Program-made: the position numbers and the translations under genes
DNA from: Phycisphaeraceae bacterium
GTDB lineage: Bacteria; Planctomycetota; Phycisphaerae; Phycisphaerales; UBA1924
Reading direction: 5' to 3'
DNA length: 64,000 nt
Assembly (NCBI GenBank): GCA_020639135.1
Contig: JACKHE010000007.1
Coordinates: 62,001 to 126,000, forward strand
The notes under the pieces: generated by a model
Told to the model about the DNA's origin: nothing
Seen by the model: the letters and a program-made list of their open reading frames with translations, nothing else
Database searches by the model: none
Part shown: positions 44,924-53,281 of the stretch, one piece after another
Position numbering within the stretch: the stretch's first letter is position 1
How the letters are laid out: each line of letters begins with the position of its first letter

Positions 44924-45697
44924 TCAGGTCAGCCACCGGCCCCCATCGACGCGCAGGATCTGCCCTGTCGTGTACGTCGCCTCCAGCGCCAACCAGACCA
45001 CGGCGTTAGCGGCCTCCTCAACAGTCCCCGACCGGCCCAGCGGGACCCGCTCGAGGTACCGCGCCTGCATCTCGGCGTCGGACTCGTACCCCGACTCCGG
45101 GAACGCGACGACCCCGGGCGCCACGGCGTTGACCCGTACATCCGGCGCCAGGCTCAGCGCCAGCGTGCGCACCATCTCGGTCAGCGCCGCCTTGGACATC
45201 GCGTAGGCGATGTGCGCCGCGCGGGGCCGGCCGATCGCGTGGATATCCGACATCGCCACGATCGATCCCCCGCCGGGACGGTCGGACCGGCGCAGCACCG
45301 GCGCCAGCGCCGCGCACAGCATCAGCGGGCTCACCGCGTTGATCCTGTAGAACCGCTCCGCCTGCTCGGCCGTGATGCGCTCCAGCGGCGTCGGCTCGTA
45401 CACCGACGCGTTGCAGATCAGCGTGTCGAGCCGCGGCAGCGTTTCACGCATCGAATCGGCCCAGTCGCGCACGGATTCGGGATCATCCAGCGGCATACGG
45501 TGACGATCGAGCGTCCCCCCGTGCGCTTCGACTTCCGGCGCCAGACGGTCGGCCTCGTCGGCGCCGGTGTTGTAGGTCCCGACGATGTCGAAGCCCGCGC
45601 GCGCCAGCGCGAGCGTCGTCGCCCTGCCGACGCGTCGGGCGCAGCCGGTGACGAGCGCGATGGGGCGTTTGCCTGAGCATGGGGCGCCGGTGGTCAT
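44924..45697 (-). CDS. short-chain dehydrogenase, pteridine reductase-like
   Basis: Classical SDR of 257 residues. The cofactor loop reads TGCARRVGRATTLALA; the TGxxxRxG form (Arg before xG) is typical of NADPH-dependent pteridine reductases (PTR1/FolM) rather than TGxxxGIG. The catalytic YxxxK is in IAYAMSKAAL, preceded by a Ser in IVAMSDI. A role in dihydropterin or dihydrofolate reduction is plausible but inferred from this motif only. No folate genes are adjacent. Confidence 0.85.
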   Translation of the reverse strand: MTTGAPCSGKRPIALVTGCARRVGRATTLALARAGFDIVGTYNTGADEADRLAPEVEAHGGTLDRHRMPLDDPESVRDWADSMRETLPRLDTLICNASVYEPTPLERITAEQAERFYRINAVSPLMLCAALAPVLRRSDRPGGGSIVAMSDIHAIGRPRAAHIAYAMSKAALTEMVRTLALSLAPDVRVNAVAPGVVAFPESGYESDAEMQARYLERVPLGRSGTVEEAANAVVWLALEATYTTGQILRVDGGRWLT

Positions 45698-45739
45698 CGC
45701 CCGATTATGCCAAGACGACGGCGCCTGTCCGGGAGAAGA

Positions 45740-46045
45740 TCAGGATCGCCAGCGCGGGTTGGGATCCCGAGGCGGGGAGTCGCGGGGCGGATCAAGGTCC
45801 ACGGTGTCGTCGTCGGAGCCGATGCGGGCCGCGGATTCGGCCCAGGCGTCGGTGTGCGACATGTGGGGGCCGGGGTCGGTCGCCAGGACCTGCCAGCGAT
45901 GCCGGAGCATCCGGGCCAGGACCCACCCCAGGAGGACGGCCATGAGGGCCGATCCGATGAGCATGAGCTGCCACTGGGCCAGGACGAGCCGGGTGGGGTC
46001 CACCGGGGTGTGGATGGCGCAGAGGCAATCGGCGAATGTCGGCAT
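45740..46045 (-). CDS. small single-pass membrane protein, unknown
   Basis: The product has 101 residues with one clear membrane helix (LVLAQWQLMLIGSALMAVLLGWVLARML) followed by a basic, then an acidic and Pro/Arg-rich cytosolic tail ending RDPNPRWRS. Its N-terminus (MPTFADCLCAIHTP) carries a CxC. ATG 46045 is preferred over an open frame that extends 53 codons upstream without similarity to anything recognised. The gap to the SDR gene is about 42 bases and both genes point left. Confidence 0.55.
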   Translation of the reverse strand: MPTFADCLCAIHTPVDPTRLVLAQWQLMLIGSALMAVLLGWVLARMLRHRWQVLATDPGPHMSHTDAWAESAARIGSDDDTVDLDPPRDSPPRDPNPRWRS

Positions 46046-46393
46046 GGCGGGTTCTTCGCCCGATCGGGGAGCGAGTTCGGGAAAAACCGGAAAACAGAGG
46101 AATATCAGACCCCTGCAAACCATCTGAACTCCCGTTCGTACAATACAACGGCCACCCGGTCGATGGGCGCCGGGTCCGATCAGTGCAAAGCGTTTGCTTT
46201 GCATGGGTTGGAAGGTTGGCGCCAGCCGATTGGGTGAGCCGATGACCTGACCTGCCGCGGCATCGGGCCGATGGTGGGTTCTGCGGCCCTGCGGCGAAAA
46301 CCCGCATGGTCAGCCGTCGGTGGGACGATCCCGCCGGTTCAGGGGCGGAGCAGTTGACGCCTTTCTCTCTCACGGATGACGGGATAACCCAGC
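46046..46393. other. 348-base gap upstream of the processing protease
   Basis: No gene is supported. It contains a perfect 8-bp hairpin (TGCAAAGC, GTTT, GCTTTGCA, 46184-46203) without a T-run, a near-palindrome GGTTGGCGCCAGCC about 12 bases further on, and a TTGACG at 46354-46359 that lacks a good -10 box. It probably holds the promoter of the protease gene. No known riboswitch class was recognised. Confidence 0.5.
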
Positions 46394-48628
46394 ATGAAAT
46401 CCACTCTCTGCGTTCGACAGGGCAACCCCTTGCGCCGTCTGGCTTCGGCCGCGGCGCTGCTGACCGCCACCGTGGGCCTCGGGGTCTTCACCCCCGACGC
46501 CTCGGCGGGCCCCTCGGGTTCGAGCTCGATTGACGCCTGGTCGTCCCGGGTCTGGGCCGATGCGCTCAGCGGTCGGGTCCAGAACGACTGGGGCGAGCTG
46601 GCGAACCTCCCGGACTCGCACGGCACCGTGGCCGAGCAGCAGTTCGCCTCGGCGATCGAGCGGCTGAACGCGCACCTGGCCCAGGGCGACGAGGATCGCG
46701 CCGAACGCATCGCGACAGCCAGGACGGAGCTCGGCGAGAGCCTGGAGAAGGACAACCTGTTCGATGCGCTGCGCAACGCCGTGGAGATCTGCACGCTCTC
46801 GCGCGACAAGGACCAGGCGCTGCAGGACGAGGGGATCCGGTCGCTGGTCGCCAAGGCCGACGGCCTTGCCCGGGAGGCGGAAAGCAAGGGCGACTGGCTG
46901 GACGCGCACGGGTATTACTACCGCCTGAACCTGCTCTTCGAGGAGGACGCCAGGTACAAGCAGGACCTGGAGCGGATCACCAAGCGGCTGACGATGCTGC
47001 GGATGTACGTGCCGGAGCGGCTGCACGAGATGCGCAGCGCCGAGCGCGTTGCCGAGGGCGAGGAGCCGCTGCCCCCGTTCAACGACCTGGGCGAGGACTG
47101 GCGTGAGAAGCTCGCCGGTGTCGAGCGTTCGATGGTCCTGCGCGCGATCAACCGCGCCGATTCGGGCCACGTCGAGGACGCCGACATGTCGGCGCTGCTG
47201 ATCTCTGGCCTCGAGTCTGTGCGCACGCTGGCGACGACGACGGACCTCGTGGACGCGTTCCCGGGCCTGGCCGACCGCGGCTTCGTGAAGCGGTTCACCG
47301 AAGAGATCGACGAGCTCGAGGCGGGCCTGCGCGAGAAGGCGGGGCGCGCCGGGTACTTCGACCTGACGCAGACCCTGACCAAGCTGGAGAACGCGAACAA
47401 GCGCACGCTGGCGCTCCCCCAGCAGGTGATCTGGCACGAGTTCGGCAACGGCGCGATGGAGACGCTGGACCAGTTCAGCGCGATCATCTGGCCGGACGAG
47501 CTGCGCCAGTTCCAGCGCTCGACCCAGGGCAAGTTCACCGGCGTGGGGATCCAGATCTCCCTCGACGAGTCGCTCCAGCTCAAGGTCGTCACTCCGCTCG
47601 AGGGCACGCCCGCGCACCGCGCCGGCATCCGCCCCGGCGACATCATCCGCACCGTTGACGGTGAGTCCACGCTGGGCATCACGCTCTCGCAGGCCGTTGA
47701 TCGCATCACCGGCAAGCGCGGCAGCGAGGTTGTCCTCGGCGTCGAGCGCGAGGGCGTTGACGAGCCGATCGAGTTCCGCCTGCGCCGCGACGTCATCCCG
47801 ATCTACTCGATCAAGGGCTGGAAGCGCAGCGGCGAGCACGAGAATGACTGGGACTGGTTCATCGACAAGGAGAACGGGATCGGGTACATCCGCATGACGC
47901 AGTTCTCCGAGGACACCACCCGGGAGTTCGACCGCGCCATCGATCAGATGCGCGCCCAGGAGCTCAACGGGCTCATCTTCGACCTCCGCTTCAATCCCGG
48001 CGGCCTGCTCAGCGAGGCCGTGAGCATCTCCAACCGCTTCGTGGACAACGGCCTGATCGTCGCCCAGCAGGACAGCTCGGGTGTGATCCGAGAGAGCCAG
48101 CGCGCCATCCGCGGGATGGCCACGCTGGGCGATGTCCCCGTCGTCGTGCTCATCAACGAGGGCACCGCCAGCGCCAGCGAGATCGTCAGCGGCTGCCTCC
48201 AGGACCACGGCAAGGCGATCATCCTCGGCGCCCGCAGCTACGGCAAGGGCAGCGTCCAGAACGTCTATGACATCGGGCGCGGCGACGCGGCGCTCAAGCT
48301 GACCACGCAGTACTACTCGCTCCCCGAGGGCCGCGTGATCCACCGCCGCGACGGCGCCAAGGTGTGGGGCATCCAGCCGGATGTCGAGGTGGAGATGCTC
48401 CCCTCGCAGATCGGCGAGGCGCTGGAGATCCGGCAGGAGGCCGACCTGTACCTCGTCAACGGCGGCGAGCCCGACGCGGAGGCCGAGAAGGCCGCGGACC
48501 CGATGCGGCTGATCAACGAGGGCGTTGATACACAGCTCGAGGCGGCGCTCGTGCTGATCCGCAGCCAGACCCTCCCGCACGAGATCGCCCGGAGCGACAA
48601 GGCGCCCGCCGGCGCCGCCGGCTCCTGA
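46394..48628 (+). CDS. S41-family C-terminal processing peptidase with PDZ domain
   Basis: The product has 744 residues. A signal sequence (LASAAALLTATVGLGVF) is followed by an unusually long helical N-terminal region of about 330 residues. A PDZ domain follows (GKFTGVGIQISLDESLQLKVVTPLEGTPAHRAGIRPGDIIRTVDG), then the protease core. The catalytic serine lies in NEGTASASEIVSG and the lysine in SYGKGSVQNVY. Such enzymes trim the C-termini of periplasmic proteins. The gene ends at a very strong terminator. Confidence 0.92.
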   Translation: MKSTLCVRQGNPLRRLASAAALLTATVGLGVFTPDASAGPSGSSSIDAWSSRVWADALSGRVQNDWGELANLPDSHGTVAEQQFASAIERLNAHLAQGDEDRAERIATARTELGESLEKDNLFDALRNAVEICTLSRDKDQALQDEGIRSLVAKADGLAREAESKGDWLDAHGYYYRLNLLFEEDARYKQDLERITKRLTMLRMYVPERLHEMRSAERVAEGEEPLPPFNDLGEDWREKLAGVERSMVLRAINRADSGHVEDADMSALLISGLESVRTLATTTDLVDAFPGLADRGFVKRFTEEIDELEAGLREKAGRAGYFDLTQTLTKLENANKRTLALPQQVIWHEFGNGAMETLDQFSAIIWPDELRQFQRSTQGKFTGVGIQISLDESLQLKVVTPLEGTPAHRAGIRPGDIIRTVDGESTLGITLSQAVDRITGKRGSEVVLGVEREGVDEPIEFRLRRDVIPIYSIKGWKRSGEHENDWDWFIDKENGIGYIRMTQFSEDTTREFDRAIDQMRAQELNGLIFDLRFNPGGLLSEAVSISNRFVDNGLIVAQQDSSGVIRESQRAIRGMATLGDVPVVVLINEGTASASEIVSGCLQDHGKAIILGARSYGKGSVQNVYDIGRGDAALKLTTQYYSLPEGRVIHRRDGAKVWGIQPDVEVEMLPSQIGEALEIRQEADLYLVNGGEPDAEAEKAADPMRLINEGVDTQLEAALVLIRSQTLPHEIARSDKAPAGAAGS

Positions 48629-48662
48629 TCCCGCGGGAAGCGGAATCCGCAGAAAAACAACC

Positions 48663-48700
48663 GGCCTGTCCGATCCTTGAGGATCGGACAGGCCTTTTTT
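48663..48700 (+). terminator. strong rho-independent terminator
   Basis: A perfect 14-bp stem (GGCCTGTCCGATCC with its complement) has a TTGA loop and six T's. It is 34 bases after the protease stop and 17 bases before the QueC-like gene, so that gene needs its own promoter or readthrough. Confidence 0.95.
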
Positions 48701-48717
48701 CTTGCAGGAGCGACGCC

Positions 48718-49341
48718 ATGCAGGTCAGCGGCGAGACGGTGCTGGTCATCCACGACGGGAGCCCCGAGGCGCTGGTGGCGAGCCTCATCTGTCCGGATCC
48801 GAGCTGTGTGGTCGCGTGGATCCCGCCCTACCTGCCCACCGCCAGGAAGAGCCGCATGCAGACCGTCAAGCGACAGGTGGACCTGCTGGGCCTCGACAGC
48901 CTGATTACGCCCGGCGCCTCGGACATCGGCGCCAGCGACCGGCACGCAGGGCCCTACGTCAGGACCTGGACGCTCCTCCAGGCGGTCACCACCGCGGCTT
49001 CCCGGGGCTGCGGGCGGGTGGTGTGGCCGGTGCGCTGCGGCGATGACTTCAACCAAGGGGTGGAGGCCGCCGACCGGACGTTGCTGCTCTCCCGACTGAT
49101 CTCGATCGACACGGAGGCCGGGGCGACACCGGTGCGGATCGACACGCCGCTGCTGGACCTGACGATCGATCAGCTGCTCGAGCTGGCCCGGGACCTTGAC
49201 GCGCCGCTGGAGGCCTCGTGGTGGTGCCAGCGGGAGGGCTCGACCCCCTGCGGGGGCTGCTCGGCCTGCACGACGTGGCGGACGGCGGTGGCCCGGTCCC
49301 GGATGGTCCTGGACCACGCCCTGATCCCGGACACGGACTGA
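48718..49341 (+). CDS. QueC-like protein with intact zinc cysteines but no PP-loop
   Basis: The product has 207 residues. The C-terminus SWWCQREGSTPCGGCSACTTWR has cysteines 170, 178, 181 and 184 in the C-X7-C-X2-C-X2-C spacing of the zinc site of QueC (7-cyano-7-deazaguanine synthase). The N-terminal ATP-pyrophosphatase loop SGGxDS is missing: the equivalent stretch reads IHDGSPEALVASLI. The internal TIDQLLELARDLDAPLEASW also fits QueC. So it is probably a non-ATPase derivative whose function is unknown. No other queuosine genes are near. The ATG follows the protease terminator by 17 bases. Confidence 0.65.
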   Translation: MQVSGETVLVIHDGSPEALVASLICPDPSCVVAWIPPYLPTARKSRMQTVKRQVDLLGLDSLITPGASDIGASDRHAGPYVRTWTLLQAVTTAASRGCGRVVWPVRCGDDFNQGVEAADRTLLLSRLISIDTEAGATPVRIDTPLLDLTIDQLLELARDLDAPLEASWWCQREGSTPCGGCSACTTWRTAVARSRMVLDHALIPDTD

Positions 49342-49503
49342 AATCGCCCAGTTTCAGGGAGGCCGACTCATCACCTGCGGGCTCGTGGCGGGGGGCCGGG
49401 CGGGTGGCTAGACTTGCCGACCCATTCCGGGCGTCCGGGAGGGGATCAACCCAGCACAGCAACGGATCGGCGCTCACGGGGCCGGCAGCGAGGCGGACGA
49501 ACG

Positions 49504-49818
49504 ATGTACGCAGTCATCGAGGAAAGCGGCGGTCAGATGAAGGTCAGCGAGGGCGATGTCCTGGAGATCGATCTCCGCACCGTCGGCGACAAGGACAAGT
49601 CTGTCACCTTCGACAAGGTGCTGATGCTCGGCGGGGACAACCCCACGATCGGCACGCCCTACGTCAGCGGCGCCAGCGTCACCGCGGAGATCCTCGACCC
49701 CGACAAGAAGGGCGAGAAGATCGACGTGATCAAGTACAAGCGCCGCAAGGGCTACAAGGTCAAGCAGGGCCACCGCCAGCGGCACATGATCGTCAAGGTC
49801 AGCAAGATCTCCGGCTGA
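49504..49818 (+). CDS. rplU: 50S ribosomal protein L21
   Basis: The product has 104 residues: MYAVIEESGGQMKVSEGD at the start and KYKRRKGYKVKQGHRQRHMIVKV near the end are the L21 signatures. It is separated from rpmA, its usual neighbour, by 32 kb. A TAGACT box lies at 49409-49414, about 90 bases upstream. A strong terminator follows, so it is a single-gene unit. Confidence 0.96.
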   Translation: MYAVIEESGGQMKVSEGDVLEIDLRTVGDKDKSVTFDKVLMLGGDNPTIGTPYVSGASVTAEILDPDKKGEKIDVIKYKRRKGYKVKQGHRQRHMIVKVSKISG

Positions 49819-49846
49819 GCCGGGTTCGATCGCGAGTTGAAACAAG

Positions 49847-49874
49847 CGGGCCCTTCGGGGGCCCGTTTTTTTTT
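49847..49874 (+). terminator. rho-independent terminator of rplU
   Basis: Stem CGGGCCC/GGGCCCG with a TTCGG loop and nine T's, starting 28 bases after the rplU stop. It also separates rplU from the convergent lptD. Confidence 0.93.
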
Positions 49875-49888
49875 CACCAGCAGATCAA

Positions 49889-52800
49889 TCAGTTGAGCGA
49901 CCGCCGCGCGGGCAGGTCGGGCGCCAGGCGTTCGCCGGTGATGCTCAGGTCTCGGCGCAACACCCTGGCGCGATCCTCGCCCCCGACGCCGACGGGCTGG
50001 ACGCGGAACGACAGCGAGGTGGACTGGCGGATGTCGTCGTAATCGGCGCCGATGTCGAGCGTCCACTGGGGGAAGCGACGCTGGATCGTCGCCCCGATGC
50101 GGTCGAGCTCCGTCCGGTCGAGGTCGTAAACGAGGCGCCCCTCGAGGGCATAGACCTTGGTCAGCTCGTACACGGCCCCGGCGTGGAGGAGCGTCGAGTC
50201 GAGGAAGTCCACCGTGCGGACCTCGCCGAAGGAGGAGAACCCGAAGCCGTGGTCGAGCACGACGCCGACGGCGGACGTCGAGAAGACATCGTCGTCGAGG
50301 TCATACACGGCGCTCCCCGTGACCGCGACGGCGCCGGTGAGCTGCATGACAAGGTCCGCGGCGATGTATTTGCCGAGGTTGGAGTTTTCCGGGCGCGTCT
50401 CGTACCAGCGGCCGACGGGCTCGGTGAAGAGGTCGTGGTCCTTGGACTGGACGAAGTCGGTGTTGAGGGTGAGCCAGTCCACGGATCGCCAGTGGCCGGG
50501 GCCGCCGCGCTGGGTCTGCCAGGTGTTGCGGAGCCCCAGCCGATAGGCCTTGCCGGAGTTGATGCCCTCGACATCATGCTCGTAAAGCGGGAGCTCATCG
50601 CGGTTGAGTGAGGTGTCGGACGCCCAGAACGTCGCCGAAGGCTCGACGACATGACGGAGCCTGTGGATGTCGAAGAGGCGAGATTCGGCGAACTCGTCCA
50701 CGTGCATGAGGGTCGTCGCCAGCCGGAGGCCCGCGGCACCCCAGAGGCGGTGCTGATCGTCGTTGCCCGTGGCGCGGAAGTTCGAGAAGTCGGTGTCGTA
50801 CGCGGTGAATCGCCCCACGAGGAACGGGGTGACGTTGAGCGCGCCGAATGAGAGCGGCGCCGAGATCTCCTCGCGGATGTCGAAGCGGTTGACGGTGTCC
50901 TCGTCGTAGCCGGCAGCGCGGAGTCGGTCCGCGGGTGACTGATTCGGCGCGATCCCCAGCGCCGCCAGGGCCTCTTCGGTGCGCTTGAACCCCAGGTTTC
51001 GCGCGGATTCCTCGGTGAAGCGGAGCGACATGCTGGTGAGTGTGATCTCGGAGTCGAGCTTCAGGAACCCGCTGAGCAGGTCCTGATTGACGAGCGCGTG
51101 GGACAGCTCGGGGAGCTTCTGGAGCTGGAACCCCTGACTCTGGAGCAGATCGTGGTTGGGCGCAAAATCGGTCAGCGGCGCGCGGGCCTCGATGAGCAGC
51201 AGGCTGTTGTTCTGCGCCTTGCTCAGCGCGATGGCGTTGGTGAACTCCCGGTGCGTGCGCGCGATGTTGTCGCGGAAGGCGTCGAGGTACGTCGGGTCGG
51301 AGATCCACGCCAGCTCGGCGGCGAGGCGCCAGCCGTCGCCCAGATCCTGCTGGTGGTCGGCCAGGACCAGGCCTCGCCAGTCGTTGTCGTGCTTGATCCG
51401 GTCGCCGCTGGGGAGGATGTCGGTCCCGTTGTCGAAGACGGTGTTCGCGGTGACGCCGCCGCGGGCGTTGGGCTTGCTCCAGGAGAGATCGGCGCCGACG
51501 CCCGGGCCCCGGTCGATGTAGGCGTCGAGCAGCAGCTCGGCGTCGAGCCAGGGCGGGAGGTCCATGCCCAGCAGCGAGGCGGCGTCCCAGCGCGTGCGCA
51601 CGATCGGGTCGCCGTCTTCGGTCTCGAAGCGGACCTCGCGGAGCGGCCCGGATCTGATCTCGCCGCGCTGGCGGGGCAGGCTCACAAGCGGGGCGCCGCC
51701 GGACCGGAACTGCACGGCCTTCGCGTCAGCGGTGAGCATGGAAGAGCCGTCGGCGCGCTGATCGCGCCGGATCGTGACCTCGGTGGCGCCGAGTGAGAAC
51801 TGCGGCTCGAAGAACGCGGAGTTGGCGACGCGGGCGTTGTGCGCGGTCCACTCCTTCGAAGAGGTCTGCCGGATTGCGTCCGCCCTGACGTACAGCGGTA
51901 GGCCCCGCTGCTCGTCGTAGGTCCAGAAGACCGCGTCGAGCACGACGGCGCGGTCGGTGGCCAGGTCGTAGTGCATCCGTGGCCCCCGGAGCGTGTAGCG
52001 CCCGTTGGTCGCGACGACGTCCTTCTCGAAGTACACGCCGGTGAGGTCGCTTGCGGCGAGGTTGAAGGGGTCGGCGCTGTCTGCGTCCGGCTTGAGGAAC
52101 GCCACGGCGCTCTGCGCGGTGATCTGGAGCGTCTGGCCCGAGTCGATCTCGTTGTACTGGAGGATCACCCCGTCGGTCAGGACCACTGCGTCTTCCCCGT
52201 CGCCCCGGACCAGGGCGCGCGTCGGGGCGGCGAGGCTGAGCACGCCGCGCCGGGGGACGATGATCTCGCCCTGCTCCGCCGGGGCGAGCGTCAGGGCCGG
52301 GGAGGTCTCGACGATCGCGCCGGAGAATGGATCGACACGCGTGCGGCCTTCACCGGCGATCGTCGTCAGGTGCTGCGCGAGCCGGCGCTCGGCCTGCGTC
52401 AGGAACGGGGTGTCGGGCCGGCCCAGATCCAGCGAGTCCGTGGCGAGGGTCCGCCCGCCGGTGATGACGCCGGTGATGAGGATTCGGTCGGCGCTGAGCC
52501 CGACGCCGGCGTCGCTCCCGGGATCGAAGACGTCGTCGAAGTAGATCGCGAGCTTGTGCGCCTGGGCGCCGTTGATGATCGTCGGCTCCATCCAGACGAC
52601 GGCGCGCCTGGCCCTGAAGGTGTGGATCCCGACGCTGATGACGGTGTCGCCGCTGAGCAGCAGCCGGCGGGTGGTCCCCTCGTCCCACGCGTAGGCCTTA
52701 TCGGCGCGGAACCGGGCGCCGCCCGGCAGGACGTTCTCGGGGAGCTCGAGCCCCTGGAACGTGCGGCCGTCGATGCGTTCGAGGGCGAGGTCAGCGGGCT

Positions 52801-52900
52801 GGGCGACACCGGGCAGGGCGAACCCGAGGAGCGCGACGAGCGACGTCGTGACGCCCCGGAGGCGCCTCTTGAGGGCGTCGTAGGATGACCTGAATCGCAT
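49889..52900 (-). CDS. lptD: LPS-assembly outer-membrane protein LptD-like
   Basis: The product has 1003 residues. A signal peptide (VTTSLVALLGFALPGVA) is followed by an OstA/LptA-like beta-jellyroll region (repeats such as VVLTDGVILQYNEIDSGQTLQITAQSAVAFL and YFEKDVVATNGRYTLRGPRMHYD). A long C-terminal region reads as an outer-membrane beta-barrel (alternating strands such as HAGAVYELTKVYALEGRLVYDLDR). ATG 52900 has AGGAGG about 11 bases before it. It inserts LPS into the outer leaflet. Similarity to LptD is structural in character, since the sequence is diverged. Together with lpxB it implies LPS. Confidence 0.78.
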   Translation of the reverse strand: MRFRSSYDALKRRLRGVTTSLVALLGFALPGVAQPADLALERIDGRTFQGLELPENVLPGGARFRADKAYAWDEGTTRRLLLSGDTVISVGIHTFRARRAVVWMEPTIINGAQAHKLAIYFDDVFDPGSDAGVGLSADRILITGVITGGRTLATDSLDLGRPDTPFLTQAERRLAQHLTTIAGEGRTRVDPFSGAIVETSPALTLAPAEQGEIIVPRRGVLSLAAPTRALVRGDGEDAVVLTDGVILQYNEIDSGQTLQITAQSAVAFLKPDADSADPFNLAASDLTGVYFEKDVVATNGRYTLRGPRMHYDLATDRAVVLDAVFWTYDEQRGLPLYVRADAIRQTSSKEWTAHNARVANSAFFEPQFSLGATEVTIRRDQRADGSSMLTADAKAVQFRSGGAPLVSLPRQRGEIRSGPLREVRFETEDGDPIVRTRWDAASLLGMDLPPWLDAELLLDAYIDRGPGVGADLSWSKPNARGGVTANTVFDNGTDILPSGDRIKHDNDWRGLVLADHQQDLGDGWRLAAELAWISDPTYLDAFRDNIARTHREFTNAIALSKAQNNSLLLIEARAPLTDFAPNHDLLQSQGFQLQKLPELSHALVNQDLLSGFLKLDSEITLTSMSLRFTEESARNLGFKRTEEALAALGIAPNQSPADRLRAAGYDEDTVNRFDIREEISAPLSFGALNVTPFLVGRFTAYDTDFSNFRATGNDDQHRLWGAAGLRLATTLMHVDEFAESRLFDIHRLRHVVEPSATFWASDTSLNRDELPLYEHDVEGINSGKAYRLGLRNTWQTQRGGPGHWRSVDWLTLNTDFVQSKDHDLFTEPVGRWYETRPENSNLGKYIAADLVMQLTGAVAVTGSAVYDLDDDVFSTSAVGVVLDHGFGFSSFGEVRTVDFLDSTLLHAGAVYELTKVYALEGRLVYDLDRTELDRIGATIQRRFPQWTLDIGADYDDIRQSTSLSFRVQPVGVGGEDRARVLRRDLSITGERLAPDLPARRSLN

Positions 52901-53281
52901 GGACTTCTCGCCCTCCTGGCGCACTGACGGCGGGGGTTCGAAGCGGGAGTGTAACCGGACCGGACTCCGGGCGAAAACCCGCAGCGCTCCGGGCTGATGT
53001 CCGATCCGTCGCCCTTTTCGCTTCACGCGGCGCTGCCCGGGGCTCCGGGGTCCGGGATCAGTTCTCGCCACGGACGCATTCTCGGAGCGTGCTGAGTTGA
53101 GGGATTGTCGGGGTGTAACCACGATGGTCCGAAACTCGAGCCGCGTATTCGACGATGAAACGTGCGTATCGGTACAGGCAGCGCAGTCCGGAGAACGGGA
53201 ACCCGGATCGGGTGGCGCCAGGCGTCAGCTCGCCGTCACGACGAGCGGTGTCTCGGATGATCTTTGAGTGAGGTGTGGTTC
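52901..53281. other. 381-base gap between lptD and the PilZ gene
   Basis: Divergent promoter region. Apart from the lptD ribosome site (AGGAGG) and a GAGG before the PilZ start, no gene, RNA or clear two-box promoter was recognised. Confidence 0.5.

Noticed and set aside
46046..46393. Riboswitch or small RNA upstream of the processing protease
   Set aside because: A single 8-bp hairpin without T-run; no match to conserved cores I know (GEMM, cobalamin, fluoride, guanidine).
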